This document shows, in pieces, positions 17,081-24,749 of a DNA stretch of 64,000 nt (position 1 is the stretch's first letter; each line of letters starts with the position of its first letter). Position numbers and translations under genes: made by a program. The stretch spans positions 11,453 to 75,452 of the forward strand of contig JACKCO010000006.1 in NCBI GenBank assembly GCA_020633995.1. The letters are read 5' to 3'. This stretch comes from Campylobacterota bacterium. GTDB taxonomy: Bacteria; Babelota; Babeliae; Babelales; RVW-14. The notes beneath the pieces are model-generated. The model made no database searches. It was not told the origin of the DNA and worked only from the letters and a program-made list of their open reading frames with translations.

Positions 17081-17172
17081 ACGCTGGGTGGCGCCAGCCT
17101 GTGAGAAGGTAAATCGCCAGGCTAGGCGATGAACTGCCGTAAAGGCTTCGAAAGCACCTCTAGTAGGTACTA
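17081..17172. other. Hairpin-dense block of unknown nature
   Basis: Several small stems are packed here: GCTGG/CCAGC (17083-17098), ATCGCC/GGCGAT (17113-17130), GCC/GGC (17136-17146), GCT/AGC (17145-17154) and ACCT/AGGT (~17155-17167). AGCCTG (17096-17101) can instead pair with CAGGCT (17118-17123), which competes with the first two stems. This suggests a structured RNA or a processed mobile-element end. On the minus strand a 35-codon frame fragment crosses it but lacks a start. I could not match it to a known RNA class. Confidence 0.35.
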
Positions 17173-17213
17173 TTCAATTATCATGCCCCAAGCCCCATGT
17201 GTATATTGCCCAT

Positions 17214-17241
17214 TTGACAATAAATACGAGATTGTTAGAAT
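17214..17241 (+). promoter_or_regulatory. Promoter of the 17.3-19.6 kb pair
   Basis: TTGACA (17214-17219), a 16 bp spacer and TAGAAT (17236-17241), with TG one base before the -10. The same TAGAAT is used at 2066. The hairpin-dense block lies upstream of this promoter, so it would not be in this transcript's leader. Confidence 0.65.
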
Positions 17242-17292
17242 TAAGGTATTATAGTAGTAAAGTATGCATGTGCCATAGCAATGGAGGTTATT

Positions 17293-18237
17293 ATGGTATT
17301 TTCACGTCGCTTATTCATTCGTTTGTTTGCAGGCCTGAGCTTGGTAGCTGCTTATGCTGGCATTGGCCAGGCGTGGGCTGCTGAAGGGCAGAAACAGCTG
17401 TTGGAAAAATTGAATGAACAAGGCCGTATTTTGGATAGTATTAAATATGGTGAGGGTGCTAACGTAAAGGAGTGCCTCGATGCTTATTTTGGCCCAGGTC
17501 AGAGTGATGATACTGGTGTTAAAGGTCAAGAAGTAGTATCTGATCAAAGGGGACAAGGTTCTTTATCCCAGTCATTCGATTTGAAAGCGTGTATTCGTGG
17601 TTGTTTTGTGCAGGTTGAACAATATAAGAAAGTAGGATTATTCATTCAAGTAGATGATAGTAAAACTGAGAAGAATGTAGACGTTAAGTTTTACATTAAC
17701 GGAGAGATAGCTGCAAATACTGATTTGGTTGACATGCAGTATTTTCAAAAAAACGGTAGTTCATTAGTTAAGAAATTAAAGGAATATCGAGCAGGGATCA
17801 CCGAGGAGAGAAAAAGGCAATTGGGATGGAACTCTACGTGGGGTTTCATGGTAACGCTGGATGTAGCTAAAAAAAAAATAACTTTATTGCCAATAAAATT
17901 TACCAACAATACCGAAGATAATACTGGCGACACGAAAGGCTCAACCTCTGCCAAAAAAAATGAATCTAAAACAAAGAAAAAACAATCAAGCTCAAAGCCC
18001 CAAAGCACCTCATGGGACCGCAAAAGAATCTGGAATTATTTCGGGGCTGCATTTATTTGTGGTGCAATTCTTTGGTCTGGCTACCAACATGGTACGTGGT
18101 TGCATGCATGGCAAGCGGCTAAGTACTTTGGTGCGGTAGCATGGCAGGAAAAGAGCATTAAGCCACTGTGGGAATGCTTGAAATATTACGGCCAATGGTA
18201 TATGCACCGCTGTCTTGAAGCACAAAGCCGCTGCTAA
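17293..18237 (+). CDS. Exported, C-terminally membrane-anchored protein of unknown function
   Basis: This 314-residue protein starts at ATG 17293, chosen because GGAGG (17283-17287) sits 5 bp upstream; an earlier ATG at 17281 has none. The signal peptide is residues 1-~30 (AWA-AEG cleavage). The exported domain (~31-210) is mixed alpha/beta and unrecognised. A Lys/Ser-rich linker (~215-242) leads to a C-terminal segment with one hydrophobic helix (YFGAAFICGAILWSGY, ~250-265) and an amphipathic Trp/Lys tail. The same tail layout ends the next gene's product, so the two are likely ancient duplicates or share a sorting signal. They form a two-gene operon with a 22 bp gap. Confidence 0.7.
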   Translation: MVFSRRLFIRLFAGLSLVAAYAGIGQAWAAEGQKQLLEKLNEQGRILDSIKYGEGANVKECLDAYFGPGQSDDTGVKGQEVVSDQRGQGSLSQSFDLKACIRGCFVQVEQYKKVGLFIQVDDSKTEKNVDVKFYINGEIAANTDLVDMQYFQKNGSSLVKKLKEYRAGITEERKRQLGWNSTWGFMVTLDVAKKKITLLPIKFTNNTEDNTGDTKGSTSAKKNESKTKKKQSSSKPQSTSWDRKRIWNYFGAAFICGAILWSGYQHGTWLHAWQAAKYFGAVAWQEKSIKPLWECLKYYGQWYMHRCLEAQSRC

Positions 18238-18259
18238 AAAAATAAAAATGGGGGGAGGC

Positions 18260-19603
18260 ATGAATTTCAAACGTGTGTTTTACAAATCATGTTTTTTTGT
18301 ACTAAGTTTGGCTGTGGCACCAGTTGGCGCTATGTCAGATAACGCATATGTCCATGTTCCACCTGAAACGCTTGGCCAGATTGTGGATAGCTTTGACCGA
18401 ATGTTTCCTGAGCTGGGCTTTTATCAGAGTAAAGAATATGTCGTTAAAAAGGTGAATAATGTTTGGTACGTGCGTTGCCAAAACTATAAACAGGAAGGTA
18501 AGGTCCATGCAGGCACCGAGCGGCCTATTCAGCTGACATGGCCTGCAGTATCTTGGCAGCAGGCTTGTAAAGCTCTCGATCGGGGTAAGGCAACTTTGGA
18601 AAGAAAAAAGCAAGAAGTTGCGCAGGCCAGAGCAAATACTATTTTACAGGGCACTAGCTACCGTACAGCCCAAAGCGCATTGTTACCTGCTTCCGAATAC
18701 ATCAATATGAGTATTTCTCAGCTAGAGCAGTATATTAATGCTCTGGATCTTGAATCAAGCAAACATTTTTTACTGCACCATTTGGAAGAGCTTGCAAGGC
18801 AAGCTAGATCTGCTTGTTTCAAATTTTCTTGTGAAAAAATACAAGGTTTTGATCAACGTTACGTTGTTTCAATTTACGATGAGGAAGAGGTGTTGGTCGA
18901 TGCATGTAAAGCATTGTTAAAAGACAGTATCCGGGCAAGTGGGTACATAGGTCAGGGTTCGACGGTCCGTCATACTTTGCGTTTGAATAGTGCTAGTGAT
19001 GCGGCGTTGCCACCTAATCAAACAAATTCAGACTGTAGCCTGATACAAAGTAACTCCCAAACAAATTTACAGACAGCTGTTATTAGCATTGCTGAGAAAA
19101 TAGAGCCAAAACTACGCGATACCAGCCAAGGACCCTTGCGTTATGAGCTTAAGTGGGAAGGTGAATTTGTATCCACTCTGTATGGTTACAGGGAAATTTG
19201 TATTTATGGTGGTCAATATCATGATGATATCGTTTTCAAGAGTACCTTTAGTCTGCTAGATCAAAGATTAGATCGGGATGAAGAAGGTGATACTCAACAT
19301 AATGATAATCTAGTTACTGAGATTGAGGAAGAAACACCAACAACAAACCTTAATTCTGCCGGATTGGTTGGTTCTAGAGTAAGTCCTAGACCAGATCAGG
19401 TAAGCACAGAGACAGAACAAAAAAGTCCAGAAGAAAAACAAGAAAAAAAAGATGAGCCCGTTGTCAAAAAACCGGGTTTTCCCTATTTCAAAACACTTGC
19501 TCTGTGCGGTATGGCCGCACTCACAACATTTGTTGCTTACAAAACTGGCTACTTAGCCAAGGCATGGTCGGGGTTAAAGTCGTATGCCAAGATGGTGTGG
19601 TAA
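18260..19603 (+). CDS. Exported, C-terminally anchored protein, probable relative of its upstream neighbour
   Basis: This 447-residue protein begins at ATG 18260, right after GGGGGAGG; an upstream in-frame ATG at 18215 lies inside the previous gene. It has a signal peptide (~1-27), an exported domain with a Lys/Gln/Ala-rich helix (~105-140), and an acidic, low-complexity linker (~335-405, rich in Glu, Asp, Thr and Lys). The C-terminal hydrophobic helix (FKTLALCGMAALTTFVAY, ~412-430) is followed by GYLAKAWSGLKSYAKMVW. The pattern of this end, YF...CG...AW...K....W, mirrors the upstream protein. No family is recognised. Confidence 0.7.
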   Translation: MNFKRVFYKSCFFVLSLAVAPVGAMSDNAYVHVPPETLGQIVDSFDRMFPELGFYQSKEYVVKKVNNVWYVRCQNYKQEGKVHAGTERPIQLTWPAVSWQQACKALDRGKATLERKKQEVAQARANTILQGTSYRTAQSALLPASEYINMSISQLEQYINALDLESSKHFLLHHLEELARQARSACFKFSCEKIQGFDQRYVVSIYDEEEVLVDACKALLKDSIRASGYIGQGSTVRHTLRLNSASDAALPPNQTNSDCSLIQSNSQTNLQTAVISIAEKIEPKLRDTSQGPLRYELKWEGEFVSTLYGYREICIYGGQYHDDIVFKSTFSLLDQRLDRDEEGDTQHNDNLVTEIEEETPTTNLNSAGLVGSRVSPRPDQVSTETEQKSPEEKQEKKDEPVVKKPGFPYFKTLALCGMAALTTFVAYKTGYLAKAWSGLKSYAKMVW

Positions 19604-19628
19604 AAAGAGTAGGGAGGGTGAGCCTCCC
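19602..19628 (-). terminator. Possible weak terminator for the minus-strand gene
   Basis: GGGAGG (19612-19617) and CCTCCC (19623-19628) form a 6 bp stem; on the minus strand a short T run (the A residues at 19602-19606) follows. It overlaps the end of the plus-strand gene. Confidence 0.35.
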
Positions 19629-19634
19629 CGTTAC

Positions 19635-20282
19635 TTATAAGCCAATAAGTTCATTAACAAATCTGTACAGTATGCTCATGCCAATTCCAGCAGTTTGCAT
19701 GTTACCAAAGTAGCGAATTTCGAGAAATTCTTGATTGTAGCCAGCATCATCAATGATAAGATCAAAGTTGCTCCAGCGATAAATATTTCGTGAGATTCCA
19801 CCTTCTGATTGTTCCCGTATATGGTCAGCTTTGCTTTTTATGATCCAGTCATGTAGTTTGTGAAATTGATTGGTTGAGAGAGGAAAGCTTATAGAAATAG
19901 ATTGCGGGGGACCTTCACTGAATATAGCAAATTGTCGGTATATGCCGCGAAGTCCCGTGTGACCGTCTTCCCAATTATTTTCGTAGCGTGCTTGTAAGTA
20001 TTCTCCTGCTAGTGCTCCATCCCCATCAACATCTTCAGTTGAGATGGTAAAGCCACCACCCATTTCATAGGTTGCGTAGCTATATTGGTAGGTTTCATCT
20101 TCTTTTTGAGCATCATGACTGACGTTTTGTGCCCGTTTACGCAGACTTGAGTGTATGTTGTAATATTCAGGGTCATCAACTTTGATTTTTAATTCAACTG
20201 CATTAACACTGATGATCGTTGCTGCTGCGTGTTGTGCAAACCCAAGACTGACAATCCCCAAAACTGTAAGAAGTTTTTTCAT
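19635..20282 (-). CDS. Secreted protein of unknown function
   Basis: This 215-residue protein is read from ATG 20282, which has GGGAGAG upstream; an earlier in-frame ATG at 20309 would only lengthen the cytoplasmic end. It carries a standard signal peptide (~1-21, AAA-TI cleavage). The mature domain has a DVDGDGALAGEY segment (~73-84) that resembles a calcium-binding acidic loop. It then alternates strands and amphipathic helices, ending in a hydrophobic C-terminus. No family is recognised. An inverted repeat (20302-20322) just upstream could be its operator. Confidence 0.7.
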   Translation of the reverse strand: MKKLLTVLGIVSLGFAQHAAATIISVNAVELKIKVDDPEYYNIHSSLRKRAQNVSHDAQKEDETYQYSYATYEMGGGFTISTEDVDGDGALAGEYLQARYENNWEDGHTGLRGIYRQFAIFSEGPPQSISISFPLSTNQFHKLHDWIIKSKADHIREQSEGGISRNIYRWSNFDLIIDDAGYNQEFLEIRYFGNMQTAGIGMSILYRFVNELIGL

Positions 20283-20301
20283 CTTCTCTCCCTTTTGTTT
20301 G

Positions 20302-20322
20302 GTACGCACTCTGTATGCGTAC
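20302..20322. promoter_or_regulatory. Operator-like inverted repeat
   Basis: GTACGCA (20302-20308) and TGCGTAC (20316-20322) are perfect inverted arms with a 7 bp gap. They lie between the start codon of the 19635-20282 gene and a possible -35 (TTGACC on the minus strand, 20336-20341). Confidence 0.4.
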
Positions 20323-20359
20323 AGGTTTCACATATGGTCAAAAATGGCAAGTCTTGATG

Positions 20360-21463
20360 TTAGTTTGTTGTGGGCGTCCTAACTTCTTGTAGCTCTTGTT
20401 CTGACATTTCCTGAGCAAAGTAGTCAATTGTTGGAATGAGATGAACGGTGTCGCCGGTTGCTACAGCCAGCCATTTGCCGGCAACGTTGCCAGAGATAGC
20501 ATTGATGGGCTTGCCCAAAGAGACTGCAAGCACTTGATCAGTTTCGTGCTTCCATAGCGCAAGGATGCCATCTTCAGTTCCGCTGAAAATGTATTCACCT
20601 TCTGGACTGCAGGCGATGGCCGTGACCGCTGAGTCGTGTGTAAGTGTTTTAGCACTGCTGCCATCAAAGTTGACGATAGTAACGGTATGGTCGTCAGAGC
20701 CAACTACGTACTGCTGTGTGTTTGGAATAAATGCTGAGCAACGTATGACACCCTCTCCGCTGAGCGTAACGGTTGAGCCTGAGCTGAGGTTGAAAAAATA
20801 ACTTGTATGGTCACTTGCATTGGCCAGTAAAAACTTGCCACCAGGGTGACAGGCGACACTGTAGAGCAGTGAGCCCGGTGTGTTAAGTGAAAATGAGGTG
20901 AGCTGTTCTTGATCGCTATTATTTGTTACATCACGAAATAAGTAATGCAGCTGTGCTGCGCCAACATAGGTACAACAGCCTTGGCCGCAGGTTGCAAGAC
21001 TGCATGGTTGTTGTTCAAGTTCTTGTGTTGCAGATTTAATGATGTTATCAAATGAAGTGATGGTAAAAAAATCAACGCCCAGATCTCGTCCAACTATTGC
21101 TGTTGTTCCGTCGTTGTTGAATGCTACGCTGGTAACGGTTGGGAGCACATGTTGTTGGTAAAGATTTTTTTTATTGCCAGAGGCTAGTTCAACTAAAATT
21201 GCACCATGCGCGCCAGCACCAACGAGCAAGTAATTGCCACATGGGCTGAATGTGAGTGATTCGATGTTTTTTTCATCGATATCTTTTGTGTTCTCAATAA
21301 AATCGCATTCGAGTACTGATTTTTGTGCAAAGTCTTTGAGCAATGTTTGATAGTTTTTTTCGACAAACGCTTTTTTGTTGAATGTTGCTTGTTGCTCGGC
21401 GCTGAGTTTAAGCATGCAGCAGGCAATGAGTGCTGCTTTTACAAATAATGACTTTTTTACCAT
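20360..21463 (-). CDS. Secreted WD40-type beta-propeller protein
   Basis: This 367-residue protein has a signal peptide (~1-22) after AAAGGAG, then roughly seven blades of a WD40-like propeller. Repeated blade cores read FSPCGNYLLVG, FNNDGTTAIVG, CHPGGKFLLAN, FIPNTQQYVVG and CSPEGEYIFSG, spaced about 40-55 residues apart. The classical GH and WD dipeptides are mostly degenerate. Such propellers bind proteins or peptides. The blades resemble those inserted into the three beta-helix proteins at 56.5-62.7 kb. The gene stands alone between two minus-strand units, and its partner is unknown. Confidence 0.85.
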   Translation of the reverse strand: MVKKSLFVKAALIACCMLKLSAEQQATFNKKAFVEKNYQTLLKDFAQKSVLECDFIENTKDIDEKNIESLTFSPCGNYLLVGAGAHGAILVELASGNKKNLYQQHVLPTVTSVAFNNDGTTAIVGRDLGVDFFTITSFDNIIKSATQELEQQPCSLATCGQGCCTYVGAAQLHYLFRDVTNNSDQEQLTSFSLNTPGSLLYSVACHPGGKFLLANASDHTSYFFNLSSGSTVTLSGEGVIRCSAFIPNTQQYVVGSDDHTVTIVNFDGSSAKTLTHDSAVTAIACSPEGEYIFSGTEDGILALWKHETDQVLAVSLGKPINAISGNVAGKWLAVATGDTVHLIPTIDYFAQEMSEQELQEVRTPTTN

Positions 21464-21479
21464 GAGGGCTCCTTTCTCT

Positions 21480-21885
21480 TTTTTATGTATGAGGTCTTTC
21501 TTCCTAGGTTCTTTTAGTTGTGGCTAGTTGTAAGAAGAACGTAAAATTTATTTTTTTAAAGGCGTCATTCCCGGCTTCGATCGGGAATCTATTTTAATGT
21601 TTTATGAATAAGCTACAAACACATGTGTATCACAAAGATACTTGTCTAAGCAAATCATATTTTTACGGATAATACAAAATAAAGATCTCCGATGGATCTC
21701 GGGGATGACCCCTTTTTTGTTGGCTTTGAGTTAACAACGAGCACCTCAAAAAACACTTTGGACAGTAGTAGACTTTGATCCGGAGTCCATTTCTAAAGAT
21801 GAAACCTACTGTTTGATCTAAATGTTAACGTGGACGCCGGCTCATGGGCCGGCGTGACGAGGTTTTGAGTGTGATAATTTTTCTT
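21480..21885. repeat. Repeat island
   Basis: It contains a hairpin unit GTCATTCCCGG...TCGGGAATC at 21564-21589 and a reverse copy of the ~83 bp composite repeat at 21684-21766. A GGAGTCCATTTCTAAAGAT half unit lies near 21782-21800, with a reverse 29 bp CCGGC unit at 21831-21859. The order of the last three matches that seen at 16.4-17.0 kb in part. No gene is visible. Confidence 0.8.
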
Positions 21886-21890
21886 ATTCG

Positions 21891-22643
21891 TCAAAGAGTT
21901 TTCAGCGCTTCGTAGTCAATGGTACCAAGCAGCCGATCCGGCTCAAAGTTAACTTTCTCTGGCCCGTATTCATGTGCGAGTTGTCCATCTTCAATGACCC
22001 AAAGTTTGTTGCCAAGCAGCAGCGCAAGGTGTGGGTCATGCGTGATCAGTAGTGTTGTCATGTTGTGCCGCGCGACAAGCTTTTTGGCGTAGAGCATGAG
22101 CCGTGTAGCCGCAGTAGGGTCAAGCGCTGCGGTTGGTTCGTCAAGCAGTAACAGCTTAGGACGTGAGAGCGTTGCCATGACAAGTGCAATAAGTTGGCGC
22201 TGTCCACCAGAGAGTCTGTTCATACGTGTTTGTAGTAATTCATCTTCGTCATATTCCATAAGCTGAGCAACTTCGCTGGCGGCCTTTGCTGGTAGGTTTG
22301 CCATTGCTGGACGCAGGCCCGCACGATGATATTTCATGTTTGCCAGTGCCAAATTTTGTGCGACGGTTAAAGTATCGACAGCGTTAAGGCGTGGGTTTTG
22401 AAAAACACGACTGATGTAACGAGCTCTGCTTTGTTCGTTTTCGTATGTAACGTCTTTACCCTTGAATGTAATGCTGCCGGCATTTGGTTTGAGTTTGCCA
22501 GATATTGTTTCAAGCAAGGTTGTTTTGCCCGCGCCGTTTGCTCCAATGACGGTTATAAAATCGCCTTCTTGGATAGTTGCGTTGATTTTGTCAAGAATCA
22601 GATTGCCAGCACGGATGACTGAAATGTCTTTAAGTGTAAACAT
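21891..22643 (-). CDS. ABC importer ATP-binding protein, TrpZ-like (second system)
   Basis: This 250-residue ATPase has Walker A GANGAGKT at 34-41, signature RLSGGQRQ around 141-148, Walker B LLLLDEP near 163-169, and switch His in LLITHDP near 200. All are intact. The start is ATG 22643, with GAGGAG upstream and 1 bp between it and the permease stop; longer in-frame starts run into the permease gene. It is paralogous to the ATPase at 11877-12632 but closer to the family norm, with a complete C-terminal region. It is the last gene of a three-gene minus-strand operon. Confidence 0.92.
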   Translation of the reverse strand: MFTLKDISVIRAGNLILDKINATIQEGDFITVIGANGAGKTTLLETISGKLKPNAGSITFKGKDVTYENEQSRARYISRVFQNPRLNAVDTLTVAQNLALANMKYHRAGLRPAMANLPAKAASEVAQLMEYDEDELLQTRMNRLSGGQRQLIALVMATLSRPKLLLLDEPTAALDPTAATRLMLYAKKLVARHNMTTLLITHDPHLALLLGNKLWVIEDGQLAHEYGPEKVNFEPDRLLGTIDYEALKTL

Positions 22644-22644
22644 A

Positions 22645-23517
22645 TTATGCTCCTCTACCAAGTTTACGATGTTGTACAAACATAAGTGCTGCCAGCAGCA
22701 GTGCCGTGACGAGTTTGTTCCACGATGGGTTAAACTCAAGCTGTATGGTAAGCGCGATGACTGCTTGATAGATAATGGCACCCAAAATGAAGCGCAACGT
22801 TGAGTGGGCAATAACTTTTTCACCAATCATGAGTCCTGCAAGACCAATGATGAGAGTACCGATACTGCCAGTGATGCTAAAAAAACCGTTGTATTGAACA
22901 AATAGCGATCCTGCCAGTGCTGTTACGCTATGTGCAATCATGAGCGCGACAAGTTTGTAGCCGCCAGAGTTTTTGCCCAAGTTGGTAAGAAAACGTGGAT
23001 TTTGTCCAACAGCGGTGAGCAGAAAGCCAAGTTCTGTGCGTAAAAAATATTCTATGCCACACATTACAATCACGTTAATGAGTGTAATTATTATGAGTGC
23101 TTGTAGTTCTGCATTGCTGGTGATGCTTGCAAGCCATGTTTGATCAAAAATGGTTGTGTAGTTTGCAAGAGATAGGTTGGGACCGGCAAGATTGAGGTTA
23201 ATTGAAAACAAACCTGTGATGACAATGATGCCACTAATGAGTGGGCTACAGCGCAGTTTGTTGTGAATAGTTCCGGTTGTAATGCCAACGAGCGCTCCCG
23301 CTGCCATGATAAACGGAATGCATACAATTGGTGGTACATACCAGGTGAGCATGAGCGCACACAGTGCGCCGCCGCTTGCAAAGCTTCCTTCAATGCTCAG
23401 ATCGTCAAAGACGATGAGCTGTGATGTTAAAAATAATGCGAGCACCACGAGTGAATAAATGCCACCCATAATGAGTGTGTTGATAAACAGTTGACTAAGT
23501 TCGGGTAAAAACTCCAC
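22645..23517 (-). CDS. ABC importer permease, TrpY-like (second system)
   Basis: This 290-residue protein has about eight to nine hydrophobic helices of the BPD_transp_2 family. An early FDDLSIEGSFASGGALCA segment (~37-54) parallels the PDISIESAF segment of the first system, and a coupling loop lies near LLTAVGQNPRFLTNLG (~170-185). It starts with GTG after GAGGAAA. The operon order is binding protein, permease, ATPase, the same as in the first system, so the two importers are duplicates of one ancestral cassette or were acquired separately. Confidence 0.9.
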   Translation of the reverse strand: MEFLPELSQLFINTLIMGGIYSLVVLALFLTSQLIVFDDLSIEGSFASGGALCALMLTWYVPPIVCIPFIMAAGALVGITTGTIHNKLRCSPLISGIIVITGLFSINLNLAGPNLSLANYTTIFDQTWLASITSNAELQALIIITLINVIVMCGIEYFLRTELGFLLTAVGQNPRFLTNLGKNSGGYKLVALMIAHSVTALAGSLFVQYNGFFSITGSIGTLIIGLAGLMIGEKVIAHSTLRFILGAIIYQAVIALTIQLEFNPSWNKLVTALLLAALMFVQHRKLGRGA

Positions 23518-23550
23518 GTTGTTTCCTCGTTTGTATAGTGAAATGTTCTG

Positions 23551-24525
23551 TTACTTTTCAACAAAAATGCAATCTTGCGTAAGCGAGACTGGTACTGAAC
23601 GCTTAAGTGTGTTCATGACCTTTTTATTGACAACAAGCTTTGTACTTGGAGCCTGAGCAAAGCCCAGCTGCAGTGGTGTTTTTCCATCAATGAGCACGCT
23701 GAGCGCCATTGCACCAGCAGCTTGCCCACTCTTGAAGTAGTCGATGCCTGACAGCGCTGCAAATGCACCTTTTTGCACGAGCAGGGCATCTGCTACAACA
23801 AGCGGCTTGTTTGCTTTAAGTGCTTGCTTGCTGATGGTTTCTACCAAACTTGCAACAGTGTTGTCAATTGGAGTAATAATAACATCTGCGCGGCTGAGTG
23901 CAAAGTTCATTGTTTGTCCAATTTCAGACTCATGTTGAATTTGTGCTTTTGTGATGGTGAAGTTTTCTCGCTCAAGTAGTGGTGTCATTTTTTCGACCAT
24001 GCCAACGGCGTTAACTTCTGCGGGATTAAACATAATCGCAATACGGCGTACGTCGGGCAATAGCTTTTTGAGTGTGTCCAAGTATTGGGTCAAGTTGATC
24101 ATGTCTGAGCTTCCGCACACGTTGTCTTGTCGGTCAAGGTTGAGTGCCCACGGGTCACTAACGGCGGCGGTAAAAATTGGTTTGTTTTTTTCAACGCGGG
24201 CCATGGCTTGTGTTGCCAGGCTGCCCAGTGTCAAAATTGCTTTGATATCACTATTTGCGTGAAACGCTTGTGCAATGGCTTGTGCTTGTGCTGCTGATCC
24301 GTCTGCACTTTGCATAACAAAGCGAACAGCGCTACCAAACTTACCGCTCACTTGTTTGATAAATCCTTCTTGTGCACTGTCCAGCGCTGGGTGTGGAATG
24401 GTTGTTAACACACCAATGGTTAGTGCCGGGCCGTGGCGGGCAGTTCTAAATTTTTGTGTCAGCAGTAGCGAAACGGCGATGGTGAGTAAGATGCTAGCGA
24501 CGATGACAATAGTTCTTTTTGCCAT
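23551..24525 (-). CDS. ABC importer substrate-binding protein, TrpX-like (second system)
   Basis: This 324-residue periplasmic protein has an N-terminal signal or anchor (~4-24). The mature domain opens with TIGVLTTIPHPALDSAQEGF (~35-54), the hallmark strand-helix of PF04392 proteins. It continues with ILTLGSLATQAMA (~98-110), FTAAVSDPWAL (~118-128) and IMFNPAEVNA (~163-172), all typical of TrpX-like binding proteins that carry tryptophan or tyrosine. GAAGGG precedes the ATG. Its leader contains the perfect palindrome CCAAATATTTGG (24553-24564) but no obvious Trp-codon leader, unlike the first system. Confidence 0.9.
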   Translation of the reverse strand: MAKRTIVIVASILLTIAVSLLLTQKFRTARHGPALTIGVLTTIPHPALDSAQEGFIKQVSGKFGSAVRFVMQSADGSAAQAQAIAQAFHANSDIKAILTLGSLATQAMARVEKNKPIFTAAVSDPWALNLDRQDNVCGSSDMINLTQYLDTLKKLLPDVRRIAIMFNPAEVNAVGMVEKMTPLLERENFTITKAQIQHESEIGQTMNFALSRADVIITPIDNTVASLVETISKQALKANKPLVVADALLVQKGAFAALSGIDYFKSGQAAGAMALSVLIDGKTPLQLGFAQAPSTKLVVNKKVMNTLKRSVPVSLTQDCIFVEK

Positions 24526-24552
24526 GGTAAAAACCCTTCAAGGTATAAGGCT

Positions 24553-24564
24553 CCAAATATTTGG
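24553..24564. promoter_or_regulatory. Palindrome upstream of the second ABC operon
   Basis: CCAAATATTTGG is a perfect 12 bp palindrome, 28 bp upstream of the start codon of the binding-protein gene. It may be a repressor site; the promoter itself is not clear. Confidence 0.35.
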
Positions 24565-24680
24565 GAGTAATATTCTTTTAGTAAAATGGTACAACAAGTG
24601 CTTATTGTGTGTACACAAAGCAATTTTTTGCTGTGGAGTGCACGCGTTAATTAAACGAAAATGGTGATTGGAGGGATAGT

Positions 24681-24749
24681 ATGGTACGGCCTAGCAGCCG
24701 TAAAAAAGATAACCAAAATAGTAAGAATGCCAGCAGGGTGCGCTATTGA
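24681..24749 (+). CDS. Possible 22-residue basic peptide
   Basis: ATG 24681 follows GGAGGG (24670-24675) at good spacing, and the frame stops at 24747-24749. The product would be short and basic (starts MVRPSSRKKD, ends SRVRY). A hairpin with perfect arms GTGCATAC (24778-24785) and GTATGCAC (24801-24808) follows. It could be a small protein, a regulatory leader or chance. The remainder of 24526-25048 contains only the adk promoter. Confidence 0.3.
   Translation: MVRPSSRKKDNQNSKNASRVRY

Noticed and set aside
17081..17172. tmRNA, SRP RNA, RNase P RNA, hammerhead or c-di-GMP riboswitch at the structured block
   Set aside because: None of the invariant sequences of these classes (for example CUGANGA plus GAAA of hammerheads, or the SRP GGAA loop segment) is present.
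22644..22826. N-terminal extension of the second importer ATPase to 22826
   Set aside because: The extension overlaps the permease gene and lacks ABC sequence; ATG 22643 with GAGGAG fits the domain start.
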